This document shows positions 30,941 to 38,073 of a stretch of DNA of 64,000 nt, one piece after another (the first letter of the stretch is position 1; every line of letters starts with the position of its first letter). Under the pieces are notes generated by a model. That model ran no database searches. It had not been told where the DNA came from and was given only the letters and a program-made list of their open reading frames with translations. The DNA is from Lachnospiraceae bacterium (lineage in GTDB: Bacteria > Bacillota > Clostridia > Lachnospirales > Lachnospiraceae): assembly GCA_017623675.1 (NCBI GenBank), contig JAGAOO010000056.1, forward strand, positions 1 to 64,000, in the 5' to 3' direction. A program made the translations under genes and the position numbers.

Positions 30941-31375
30941 ATGGAAGCTATCAGGGCAACGGAAACCTGGTCTAGGGCTGGCGTTTATTTTGTTCGAACA
31001 GATGCAATGGTGAATGGTTTCAATATTCCTCTTCAGGGAGAGTTTGATGCTGATACACCGGAGAGTCAATACATATTAGTGTTAGATGGTGTGCATCCGG
31101 TAGGTACCTGCAGACTACATTTCCTACCGGAGGAACAGATTGCAAAGATTGAACGGGTAGCGGTGATTGAAAGCTATCGTGGCAAAGGTGTTGGCAGACT
31201 TGCAATTACAGCAGCCGAAGAATGGATTCGGGAAGAAGGATATAAGAAAATTGTGATAACCAGTCGTGACGAAGCAGTTGGTTTCTATCAGGCATTGGGA
31301 TATACAGCCGATTTTAGCAGGACAGAAGATGGCGGCGTATTTACAATTGTTTATACAGAGAAAGTGTTAGAGTGA
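30941..31375 (+). CDS. GNAT-family N-acetyltransferase
   Basis: The acetyl-CoA-binding motif is IERVAVIESYRGKGVGRLAI, with the pyrophosphate loop RGKGVGR, followed by ITSRDEAVGFYQALGY as the C-terminal motif. The 144-residue length suits a single GNAT domain. ATG 30941 has AAAGGAG 8 bases upstream; an earlier TTG at 30920 is less likely. Its position between a sulfonate-type transporter and cysteine synthase recalls the Bacillus ytmI-type operons, where a GNAT acetylates S-alkylcysteines during sulfur salvage. The substrate here is unknown. Confidence 0.82.
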   Translation: MEAIRATETWSRAGVYFVRTDAMVNGFNIPLQGEFDADTPESQYILVLDGVHPVGTCRLHFLPEEQIAKIERVAVIESYRGKGVGRLAITAAEEWIREEGYKKIVITSRDEAVGFYQALGYTADFSRTEDGGVFTIVYTEKVLE

Positions 31376-31393
31376 CGAAAGGAAAGGGAAAAT

Positions 31394-32323
31394 ATGGGAA
31401 AGATTTATCATAGCATTTTAGAATTAATTGGACATACACCGTTGGTAGAACTGCATCGATTCGAGGAGGCAGAAGGTGCGGAAGCGCATATTTTAGCCAA
31501 ATTGGAATTTTTTAATCCGGCTGGAAGTGTTAAGGACCGGATTGCATGGAATATGGTACAGGCAGCAGAAGAGGAAGGCAAGCTGAAACCTGGTGGAACC
31601 ATTATTGAAGGAACCTCAGGAAATACCGGAATTGGCCTGGCAGCTGTTGGTGCGGCAAAGGGCTATAAGGTAAAAATCTGTATGCCGGATAACGTATCAA
31701 AAGAACGTCGGGTGCTGTTAAAATCTTACGGTGCAGAACTTTATCTGACTCCCGGTGAGAAAAGTATGGCAGGTGCCGGAGAAAAGACGCAGGAATTACT
31801 GGCTCAGACTGAAAATGCAATTGTAATTGGTCAGGGTGCCAACCCGAATAATCCGGGGGCACACTATAAGACCACCGGACCGGAAATCTGGGAGGATACC
31901 GGTGGAACGGTTGATATTTTAGTTGCTGCATCAGGAACCGGTGGAACTATTAGCGGAACCGGAAAGTATTTACGGGAAAAGAACCCGAATATTCAGATTA
32001 TTGCTGTGGAACCGCTGGGAAGCCCGGTACTAAACGGTGGTGAACACGGACCTCACAAGATTCAGGGCATTGGTGGCGGACCGACACCTCCGGTTACGGA
32101 TGAGTCTTTATTCAATGAGGTAATTGATGTCAGTGATGAGGATGCATATGCATATGCAAATAAATTGCCAAAGATAGAAGGAATTTCCATCGGCATCTCT
32201 GCCGGTGCGGCGTTATGGGCAGCAACGCAAGTGGCAAAACGGCCGGAAAACAGGGGAAAGAATCTTGTTGTAATATTCCCGGATAATGGAGACCATTATT
32301 TATCCGGTGACTTATATGAGTAG
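31394..32323 (+). CDS. Cysteine synthase (O-acetylserine sulfhydrylase), copy 1
   Basis: The fold-type II PLP enzyme signature is complete: NPAGSVKDR with Lys47 as PLP lysine, [11 protein letters not shown] as the substrate loop, GTGGTISGTG as the phosphate loop and ISAGAALWAA near the end. It condenses O-acetylserine with sulfide to cysteine in the cytoplasm. The loop reads EGTSGNTG rather than EPTSGNTG as in copy 2 at 34418, a small difference that could reflect a different acceptor or donor. It is in the ABC operon, 18 bases behind the GNAT gene, so it is probably the last step in using the imported sulfur. Confidence 0.88.
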   Translation: MGKIYHSILELIGHTPLVELHRFEEAEGAEAHILAKLEFFNPAGSVKDRIAWNMVQAAEEEGKLKPGGTIIEGTSGNTGIGLAAVGAAKGYKVKICMPDNVSKERRVLLKSYGAELYLTPGEKSMAGAGEKTQELLAQTENAIVIGQGANPNNPGAHYKTTGPEIWEDTGGTVDILVAASGTGGTISGTGKYLREKNPNIQIIAVEPLGSPVLNGGEHGPHKIQGIGGGPTPPVTDESLFNEVIDVSDEDAYAYANKLPKIEGISIGISAGAALWAATQVAKRPENRGKNLVVIFPDNGDHYLSGDLYE

Positions 32324-32396
32324 GAAGAATCGAACAATATCAAATAATGGAAACAGTAATACATTTGTTTATGGTAATGATAAGGAGGAAATATAT

Positions 32397-33506
32397 ATGG
32401 GGAATTTTGGATGTTGCGGAGGACCGATAACTCCGGTAGAGGAGCATACGGTTGGACAGTTGATAAATTGGAGTGATGAAGAGGCTGAGCAGGATGCAAA
32501 GGAACGAGGTGTTTTGCCTAGACCGAAGGAAATCAAGGATGAAATTGATGAACGGGGAGCATTTGTACGCCAACCAAATCATTTCCGTACTCCTTTTGGT
32601 GACGGCGAAGGAGAATTAAAGGCAGAAGCAGGGCGGTATCGCCTGTTTTGGGCAAAAGGCTGTCATTGGTCGAACCGGGCTGCAATTGTCAGAGAATTAT
32701 TAGGCTTGCAGGATGCTATTAGTATCAACCTGGTAAGCCATTCCGGTGAGACGAATCAATACGGCTGGGGATTCCCGGATGAACCGAATCATGAGGATCC
32801 GGTATTGGGAATCAAATTTTTAAGCGAGGTTTATAAAAATGCAGACCCGGATTATAGGGGACGGTGTACGGTACCGGCATTTGTAGATGTAACCACAAAG
32901 AAAGTAGTCAATAATGATTATCATCGATTAACCAATTATCTGGAGGTAGCCTTCCGTCCGTGGCAGGCAGAGGATGCACCGGATTTATATCCGGAGGAGC
33001 TTCGTAAGGAGATAGATGATTTTAATGACTGGCTGTTTCCGAATATCAATAACGCCCATTATCGTATGGCATTTTGCCAGTCCTTGGAGGCATATCAGGA
33101 AGCATTTGAAGACTTTTATAATGCCATGGATTTGTTGGAAGAACGATTATCTAAGAATCGGTTTTTATTCGGTGATTATGTAACAGACAGTGATGTACGG
33201 TTCTTTGTAACATTGGCCCGATTTGATACGCATTATTACCGGAATTTGGGACCGATTAAACATCGGGTTGTAGATTATGAGAATATCTGGGCTTATTGCA
33301 GGGACTTATATGAAATACCGGCATTTAAGAACAATACTTATTTTAAGGATTTCTCCAGAGAAAGTGGAAAGAATCAGTTATTTGCTTCCTTTAATGCCCG
33401 CTTTGCAGACCAGATTGATTATGAGGCATTTTGGTCTACTCCACAGAACCGGAAGGCATTAAGCAAGACGCCGGAGGAGAAATTCCTGCGACACAACAGG
33501 AAATAG
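32397..33506 (+). CDS. ECM4/YqjG-like glutathione-transferase-family protein
   Basis: The 369 residues match glutathionyl-hydroquinone reductases in layout: FRTPFGDGEGELKAEAGRYR, then the thioredoxin-fold active site FWAKGCHWSNRAAIVRELLG, VPAFVDVTTKKVVNNDYHRL, and a helical C-terminal domain (FLFGDYVTDSDVRFFVTLAR, YYRNLGPIKHRVVDYENIW). The active site reads Cys-His-Trp-Ser where family members usually have Cys-Pro-Trp-Ala. The nucleophilic Cys is kept. An extra GCCGG lies at the N-terminus. ATG 32397 follows AAGGAGGA. The thiol cofactor is uncertain, since most Clostridia lack glutathione; remnants of a glutamate-cysteine ligase-like gene follow. Confidence 0.82.
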   Translation: MGNFGCCGGPITPVEEHTVGQLINWSDEEAEQDAKERGVLPRPKEIKDEIDERGAFVRQPNHFRTPFGDGEGELKAEAGRYRLFWAKGCHWSNRAAIVRELLGLQDAISINLVSHSGETNQYGWGFPDEPNHEDPVLGIKFLSEVYKNADPDYRGRCTVPAFVDVTTKKVVNNDYHRLTNYLEVAFRPWQAEDAPDLYPEELRKEIDDFNDWLFPNINNAHYRMAFCQSLEAYQEAFEDFYNAMDLLEERLSKNRFLFGDYVTDSDVRFFVTLARFDTHYYRNLGPIKHRVVDYENIWAYCRDLYEIPAFKNNTYFKDFSRESGKNQLFASFNARFADQIDYEAFWSTPQNRKALSKTPEEKFLRHNRK

Positions 33507-33678
33507 CAGTTGGTCTGAAAATGGCATATTACTAAATCAATATCTGAATACCTTTTACCAACGCAGTGATAAGCATCCACATGGCTGGGGGCTGGCTTGC
33601 ATGCGTGGTGAGAGTGTAGTTATTGAGAAAGAAGCAGTCCAGGCATCGGATGTTGTTTCATCATTTGCATTCTTATAA
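33496..33678 (+). pseudogene. Fragment of a class-II glutamine amidotransferase
   Basis: In the frame beginning at 33511 the sequence reads SENGILLNQYLNTFYQRSDK, then HPHGWGLACMRGESVVIEKE. That is the region just after the N-terminal nucleophile Cys in class-II (YafJ/EgtC-like) amidotransferases. The expected start (MCELFG type) with the catalytic Cys is missing, and the frame stops at 33676-33678. The piece overlaps in another frame with the ligase-like fragment. An internal deletion has probably fused the remains of two genes. Confidence 0.5.
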
Positions 33679-34267
33679 GAACTATCATCTGCCAATGTAC
33701 TTTCATGAATATCCGGGATATGGCACATTCTGTAGTGCCTCTCAGGTACAATTGCAGGAAACTGTTACTGGAGAATATTATACCGATGACGGATATCAGA
33801 CCATAGAAGTCCATCCTGAGTTGGAGGATATAAAATATCTGCGAACATTTAAATTCGAAGATTTAACCTTCCGGGGTACCATTGAATTTCGAAGTGTTTG
33901 TTGTCAGCCAATCAAAGACAGCATAACGGTAGCCGCATTTCATGTGGGTTTGAAAGAACAGCTTCATGCATTGACAGAATTGCTGGAACAGGACTATGTA
34001 CTTTATCATCATGGCTACACTGCCACAGAACTGCGGAAGATATTTGTACAGCAGAATCCTCCGGGATTTGTGAAGGAAGAGGATTTATATGCTCTTGCGA
34101 AGGATAGCTTCAATTGGATAAAAGAAAGAGGGCTTGGAGAAGAAATAATGTTACAACCCTTATATGAACGGGTGAAGGAACACACCAATCCTGCACGAAA
34201 ACTGCTGGCTCTTCGGGGGCAAGGAGTAGAACTGGAGGATATCATTCTGGAGTATGCAACGATATGA
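33662..34267 (+). pseudogene. C-terminal fragment of a glutamate-cysteine ligase-like gene
   Basis: The open part reads MYFHEYPGYGTFCSASQVQL, then YLRTFKFEDLTFRGTIEFRS and VCCQPIKDSITVAAFHVGLK, with a helical tail. The pattern RxxxFxxRGTIEFRSxCxQP resembles the end of the ATP-grasp-like catalytic domain of GCS2/GshA glutamate-cysteine ligases. The first half of such an enzyme (ATP and glutamate sites) is absent. No good ribosome site precedes any start, although ATGs exist at 33650 and 33695. It directly follows the amidotransferase fragment. I infer a decayed thiol-synthesis module. The alternative, a small intact protein of unknown role, is less likely. Confidence 0.5.
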
Positions 34268-34325
34268 TAATAGGGGGATAGAAAGGTAACAATTGAACAA
34301 TATTAAAAATATTTCAAAAAATGTA

Positions 34326-34354
34326 TTGACATATGAATGAAAATCAAGTAGTAT
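34326..34354 (+). promoter_or_regulatory. Promoter of the second cysteine synthase
   Basis: TTGACA at 34326-34331, a 17-base spacer and TAGTAT at 34349-34354 place the transcription start near 34361. Confidence 0.65.
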
Positions 34355-34367
34355 GTATCCTATAAAA

Positions 34368-34384
34368 CCTACTAATCAGATAGG
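34368..34384 (+). promoter_or_regulatory. CCTA-N9-TAGG operator candidate at cysK
   Basis: CCTA (34368-34371), nine bases, and TAGG (34381-34384) lie just downstream of the predicted transcription start, a repressing position. The same spaced inverted repeat overlaps the iscS promoter at 35953-35969. The Rrf2 regulator encoded 1.1 kb downstream is the likely binder. Confidence 0.55.
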
Positions 34385-34417
34385 AAAAAGGGAATACATA
34401 AAATGGAGGTAAATAAA

Positions 34418-35353
34418 ATGGCAGAGATTAAAGAAAGTGCATTGGAATTAATTGGAAACACACCGCTCTTGAAATTGAATCGTTATAGTGCAAAAGCAGG
34501 TGTTGAGGGAGCAACAATACTTGCTAAGCTGGAGTATTTGAATCCGGCAGGTTCCGTAAAGGATCGTATTGCATTAGCTATGATTGAGGATGCAGAGCAG
34601 AAGGGATTATTGAAGCCGGGTGCAACAATTATTGAGCCTACCTCAGGAAATACCGGTATTGGTCTGGCGGCAGTTGCAACTGCGAAAGGATATAAGGCAA
34701 TTTTAACTTTGCCGGATACCATGAGCGTAGAGAGAAGAAACTTATTGAAGGCTTATGGCGCTGAGTTAGTATTAACAGAGGGTGCAAAGGGCATGAAGGG
34801 AGCCATTGCTAAGGCAGAGGAGTTGCGTGATTCCATTCCTGGTGCATTAATTCTTGGTCAGTTCGTAAATCCTGCCAATCCAAAAGTTCATAAGGAAACA
34901 ACCGGTCCTGAAATCTGGAAGCAGACCGATGGTAAAGTAGATATCTTTATTGCCGGGGTTGGTACCGGTGGTACAGTTACCGGTGTTGGTGAATACTTAA
35001 AGTCTCAGAATCCAAATGTGAAGGTAATAGCAGTAGAGCCGGAAACCAGTCCTGTTTTATCCGGTGGTGCTCCCGGACCACATAAGATTCAGGGTATTGG
35101 TGCAGGTTTTGTACCGGATGTATTGAATACAAAGGTTTATGATGAGGTACTTCCAATTGCAAATGAAGATGCATTTGCAGAAGGAAAAGCATTTGCGGTT
35201 AGTGAAGGTATTCTGGTTGGTATTTCCTCCGGTGCTGCATTAAAGGCAGCAAGTATTGTAGCTGCCCGTCCGGAAAACAAAGGAAAAACCATTGTAGTTT
35301 TGTTGCCGGATTCTGGTGACAGATACTTATCTACACCTTTATTTGCTAACTAA
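34418..35353 (+). CDS. cysK: Cysteine synthase (O-acetylserine sulfhydrylase), copy 2
   Basis: PLP Lys48 lies in NPAGSVKDR, and the substrate loop is [12 protein letters not shown], the phosphate loop [10 protein letters not shown] and the C-terminal [10 protein letters not shown]. All are canonical for CysK, which makes cysteine from O-acetylserine and sulfide. ATG 34418 has GGAGGT 8 bases upstream. It is a single-gene unit with its own promoter, a CCTA-N9-TAGG operator candidate and a terminator, unlike copy 1, which is in the ABC operon. It is probably the housekeeping enzyme, repressed when cysteine is sufficient. Confidence 0.92.
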   Translation: MAEIKESALELIGNTPLLKLNRYSAKAGVEGATILAKLEYLNPAGSVKDRIALAMIEDAEQKGLLKPGATIIEPTSGNTGIGLAAVATAKGYKAILTLPDTMSVERRNLLKAYGAELVLTEGAKGMKGAIAKAEELRDSIPGALILGQFVNPANPKVHKETTGPEIWKQTDGKVDIFIAGVGTGGTVTGVGEYLKSQNPNVKVIAVEPETSPVLSGGAPGPHKIQGIGAGFVPDVLNTKVYDEVLPIANEDAFAEGKAFAVSEGILVGISSGAALKAASIVAARPENKGKTIVVLLPDSGDRYLSTPLFAN

Positions 35354-35393
35354 GGTGGGAGTAAGAAACGGATTCGTCCTGTGATAAATGTAG

Positions 35394-35437
35394 AAAACGG
35401 AGTTGACCGGAATTCATGGTAGCTCCGTTTTTTTTAA
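35394..35437 (+). terminator. Intrinsic terminator after cysK
   Basis: AAAACGGAG pairs with CTCCGTTTT across a loop with some inner pairing, followed by an uninterrupted T-run. Confidence 0.85.
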
Positions 35438-35500
35438 GAGAAATGTGACCGAAGAATAGGTGATTTATTTAGAAAATGTGAAAAATCATTGGAGGAAATT

Positions 35501-35935
35501 ATGAAGATATCAACAAAAGGAAGATATGCATTACAGTTAATGTTGGATTTGGCAGTCTACAATACCGGCGAACCGGTGAGTATAAAAGACATTTCGAAGA
35601 GACAGGGGATTTCTGAAAAATATTTGGAGCAAATTATATCCATATTAAATAAAGCAGGATATGTAAGAAGTATACGTGGACCTCAGGGAGGATATTTCTT
35701 AAGCAAGAAGCCGGAGGAATACACCGTAGGTATGATTTTACGACAAACAGAAGGAGATTTGGCACCGGTTAGCTGTGTTGGAACTGAGAATCCCGGATGT
35801 GAGCGACAGGAAGAATGTGTTACGGTTAAAATCTGGCAGCAGATTAATGATGCAGTGAATGGAGTTATCGACAATATTACATTAGCCAATTTAGTGGAGT
35901 GGCAGGCAGAAAAAGCGAATAATTATGTGATTTAA
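35501..35935 (+). CDS. Rrf2-family regulator (IscR/CymR-like)
   Basis: The 144-residue protein begins MKISTKGRYALQLMLDLAVY, the canonical Rrf2 winged-helix start, and contains ISEKYLEQIISILNKAGYV and SIRGPQGGYFLS. Near residue 95-110 it has three cysteines (SCVGTENPGCERQEEC), the spacing class that in IscR-type members can ligate an iron-sulfur cluster; Bacillus CymR lacks them. ATG 35501 follows GGAGGA. It directly precedes iscS-iscU, so it probably senses cluster or cysteine status and controls iscS and cysK through CCTA-N9-TAGG sites. Confidence 0.88.
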   Translation: MKISTKGRYALQLMLDLAVYNTGEPVSIKDISKRQGISEKYLEQIISILNKAGYVRSIRGPQGGYFLSKKPEEYTVGMILRQTEGDLAPVSCVGTENPGCERQEECVTVKIWQQINDAVNGVIDNITLANLVEWQAEKANNYVI

Positions 35936-35952
35936 TTAAAAACTTTATTATT

Positions 35953-35986
35953 CCTATCTTGACAATAGGAAATAATGACGTATAAT
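35953..35986 (+). promoter_or_regulatory. iscS promoter overlapped by a CCTA-N9-TAGG operator
   Basis: TTGACA (35959-35964), a 16-base spacer and TATAAT (35981-35986) are both consensus. The palindrome TTCCTAT-N7-ATAGGAA (35951-35971, containing CCTA-N9-TAGG) has the -35 box in its centre, so a bound repressor would block RNA polymerase. Confidence 0.8.
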
Positions 35987-36035
35987 TATTAATCATAGTG
36001 AAACACTAGGAAATAAATAAGAAGAGGTATACGTG

Positions 36036-37220
36036 ATGAGTCAGTTAATTTATTTAGATAACGCAGCTACAACACAGGTTTATCCCGAAGTAGTAGAGGC
36101 GATGATACCATTTTTCACAGAACATTATGGAAACCCATCTGCAATTTACAGTTTTGCCGGTGAGGCAAAAAAGGCTGTAGATGAGGCAAGAAGGATTCTG
36201 GCAAAGGGAATCAACGGCAAGCCGGAAGAAATATATTTCACCGGAGGTGGCAGTGAGTCCGATAATTGGGCATTAAAGGCGACTGCGGAGGCTTATGCTG
36301 ATAAAGGAAAGCACATTATTACTACGAAGATTGAGCACCATGCCATCCTTCACACGGCTGAGTATTTAGAAAAGAAGGGATTTGAAATAACTTATGTGAA
36401 TGTGGATGAAAATGGTATGGTTAAGTTGGATGAACTGGAGGCTGCCATTCGTCCCGACACTATATTGATTTCTGTCATGGCTGCAAATAATGAAATCGGA
36501 ACGATTCAGCCCCTGGAGGAAATCGGCAGAATTGCAAAGGAGCATGGAGTATTATTCCATACAGATGCGGTACAGGCATATGGACACATTCCCATTGATG
36601 TAGAAAATATGAATATTGATATGCTTTCTGCAAGCGGTCATAAGCTGAATGGTCCCAAAGGAATCGGTATCCTGTATATTCGTAAGGGTGTTAAAATCCG
36701 TTCCTTTATCCATGGAGGTGCACAGGAACGAAACCGGAGAGCCGGTACCCATAATGTGCCGGGAATTGTTGGATTTGGAAAGGCAGCAGAGTTGGCTTTT
36801 AACAGTATGAATGAACGGATTGCCTATGAAACTAAGTTGAGAGATTATTTGATTGAGCGTATTACGAATGAGATTCCATATACCAGATTAAATGGTGACC
36901 CTGTCAAACGTTTGCCAAATAATGCAAATTTCTGTTTTCGTTTTATTGAGGGAGAATCTATGCTGATTCTTTTAGATCAGCAGGGTATTTGTGGCTCCAG
37001 TGGTTCGGCGTGTACTTCTGGTTCCCTGGACCCTTCCCATGTATTATTGGCAATCGGACTGCCTCATGAGATTGCACATGGTTCGCTGCGATTGACCTTG
37101 TCGGAAAAGACAACAAAGGAAGACATCGATTTTACTGTGGACCAGTTGAAGAAAATTATCGAACGGCTGCGCAGTATGTCACCGTTGTATGAAGATTTCG
37201 TAAAGAAGCAGGGAAATTAG
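36036..37220 (+). CDS. iscS: Cysteine desulfurase (IscS/NifS family)
   Basis: The 394-residue fold-type I PLP enzyme starts LIYLDNAATTQVYPEVVEAM and has GGGSESDNWALK, the PLP lysine Lys203 in SGHKLNGPKG, and the catalytic Cys326 in GSSGSACTSGSLDPSH. The extended SACTSG loop is of the IscS/NifS (group I) type. It moves sulfur from cysteine to the scaffold encoded next door. ATG 36036 is preferred over GTG 36033 for spacing to AGAGG. It lies between the Rrf2 regulator and iscU, with its own repressible promoter. Confidence 0.93.
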   Translation: MSQLIYLDNAATTQVYPEVVEAMIPFFTEHYGNPSAIYSFAGEAKKAVDEARRILAKGINGKPEEIYFTGGGSESDNWALKATAEAYADKGKHIITTKIEHHAILHTAEYLEKKGFEITYVNVDENGMVKLDELEAAIRPDTILISVMAANNEIGTIQPLEEIGRIAKEHGVLFHTDAVQAYGHIPIDVENMNIDMLSASGHKLNGPKGIGILYIRKGVKIRSFIHGGAQERNRRAGTHNVPGIVGFGKAAELAFNSMNERIAYETKLRDYLIERITNEIPYTRLNGDPVKRLPNNANFCFRFIEGESMLILLDQQGICGSSGSACTSGSLDPSHVLLAIGLPHEIAHGSLRLTLSEKTTKEDIDFTVDQLKKIIERLRSMSPLYEDFVKKQGN

Positions 37221-37263
37221 CTGATGAAAGACTAGATGATAGATAGGAAAGGCGGTAACACAT

Positions 37264-37701
37264 ATGTATAGCGAGAAAGTGATGGATCATTTCAGTAATC
37301 CAAGAAATGTTGGAGAAATTGAAAATCCCAGCGGTGTTGGAACAGTAGGAAATGCAAAATGCGGTGACATTATGCGTATGTATCTGAATATTGATGAAAA
37401 TGGTGTGATTCAGGAGGCAAAGTTTAAAACCTTCGGCTGTGGAGCTGCAGTAGCTACCAGCAGCATGGCAACAGAATTGGTAAAAGGAAAGACGGTACAG
37501 GAAGCACTAGAAGTAACAAATAAAGCGGTTATGGAGGCGTTAGATGGACTTCCACCTGTGAAAGTGCACTGTTCTTTGCTGGCAGAGGAAGCGATTCACG
37601 CCGCATTATGGGATTATGCAGAGAAAAATGGAATTAAAATTGAAGGACTGGAAAAACCGGTGAATGATATTGAAGAAAAAATCGATGATGAAGATTATTA
37701 A
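37264..37701 (+). CDS. iscU: Iron-sulfur cluster scaffold (IscU/NifU N-domain)
   Basis: The three conserved cysteines of the scaffold appear as NAKCGDIM (about residue 37), FKTFGCGAA (about 60) and VKVHCSLLAE (about 104), with the adjacent Asp. Length is 145 residues, a single-domain scaffold. It builds [2Fe-2S] or [4Fe-4S] clusters with sulfur from the neighbouring desulfurase. The 43-base gap to iscS and the shared terminator make a two-gene operon. No HscA/HscB chaperone genes are nearby, which is usual in Clostridia. Confidence 0.93.
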   Translation: MYSEKVMDHFSNPRNVGEIENPSGVGTVGNAKCGDIMRMYLNIDENGVIQEAKFKTFGCGAAVATSSMATELVKGKTVQEALEVTNKAVMEALDGLPPVKVHCSLLAEEAIHAALWDYAEKNGIKIEGLEKPVNDIEEKIDDEDY

Positions 37702-37727
37702 AAACATTATAAGCAGATAGGGAATGC

Positions 37728-37776
37728 AAAAGCAGGCAGAAACAGGCAGAAAGTGCTTGAAACGGCCTGCTTTTTT
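37728..37776 (+). terminator. Intrinsic terminator of the isc operon
   Basis: AAAAGCAGGC (37728-37737) pairs with GCCTGCTTTT (37765-37774) across a 27-base loop, and the T-run continues to 37776. The next promoter module begins three bases later. Confidence 0.8.
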
Positions 37777-37778
37777 GC

Positions 37779-37846
37779 TATAGGGTATTCCTATAACTAA
37801 TTCATAGTTTTACATATTAGACAAGCCAGAGGTGAAATGATATTAT
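37779..37846 (+). promoter_or_regulatory. LysR-type promoter module of the O-acetylhomoserine sulfhydrylase gene
   Basis: The elements are TATAGG (37779-37784), N5, CCTATA (37790-37795), TTTACATATTA (37809-37819) and the -10 box TATTAT (37841-37846), with TAGACA (37818-37823) as -35 and a 17-base spacer. The distances between elements are identical to the module at 27638-27705, and the intervening bases differ. That pattern is expected of conserved protein-binding sites rather than recent duplication. Confidence 0.78.
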
Positions 37847-37897
37847 TACCTTGTAAACAGGTAGGAATTACATGAATAAGAAAAGGGGTTGATGCTA

Positions 37898-37960
37898 ATG
37901 AGACTTATATTCATTCAAAAAGGAGCAGCTATTTTCGACCGAATGTGTTGCTGCTTATAG
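37898..37960 (+). CDS. Cysteine-codon leader peptide 2 (20 aa)
   Basis: ATG 37898 follows AAAAGGGG by 9 bases. The 20-residue product starts MRLIFIQKGAA and ends DRMCCCL: three consecutive cysteine codons, five codons before the stop at the latest. It lies between the LysR-type promoter and the O-acetylhomoserine sulfhydrylase gene, 113 bases before that ATG. Its N-terminal part differs wholly from leader peptide 1; only Arg-Met and the Cys cluster are shared, which points to selection on codons rather than on the protein. Confidence 0.65.
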   Translation: MRLIFIQKGAAIFDRMCCCL

Positions 37961-38043
37961 ATAATTTGAAGAAACCAAAGTGTGTGTTAGTTGAACGGTA
38001 ATAAAACGAAAAAATAAGAACGTAAATAGACATAAAATAAATT

Positions 38044-38058
38044 GCAGGAAGAACCTGC
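38044..38058 (+). other. Small hairpin before the ribosome site of the sulfhydrylase gene
   Basis: GCAGG (38044-38048) pairs with CCTGC (38054-38058) across AAGAA, ending a few bases before the AAAGAGG ribosome site. It may modulate initiation downstream of leader peptide 2, or be chance. Confidence 0.35.
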
Positions 38059-38073
38059 GGAAAGAGGTTAGTT

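Noticed and set aside
33623-34267. Intact 214-aa gene starting at the TTG at 33623
   Set aside because: No ribosome site is present and the first residues are the shifted reading of the amidotransferase fragment; similarity starts only near 33662.
37873-37893. Six-codon frame (MNKKRG) just before leader peptide 2
   Set aside because: It is too short, has a poor ribosome site and no amino-acid run; probably chance, although it could couple to the leader.
37701-38073. SAM riboswitch (S-box) or T-box before the O-acetylhomoserine sulfhydrylase gene
   Set aside because: Looked for the expected long conserved cores and a terminator-antiterminator pair; none is visible, and the region is explained by the promoter module and short leader frame.
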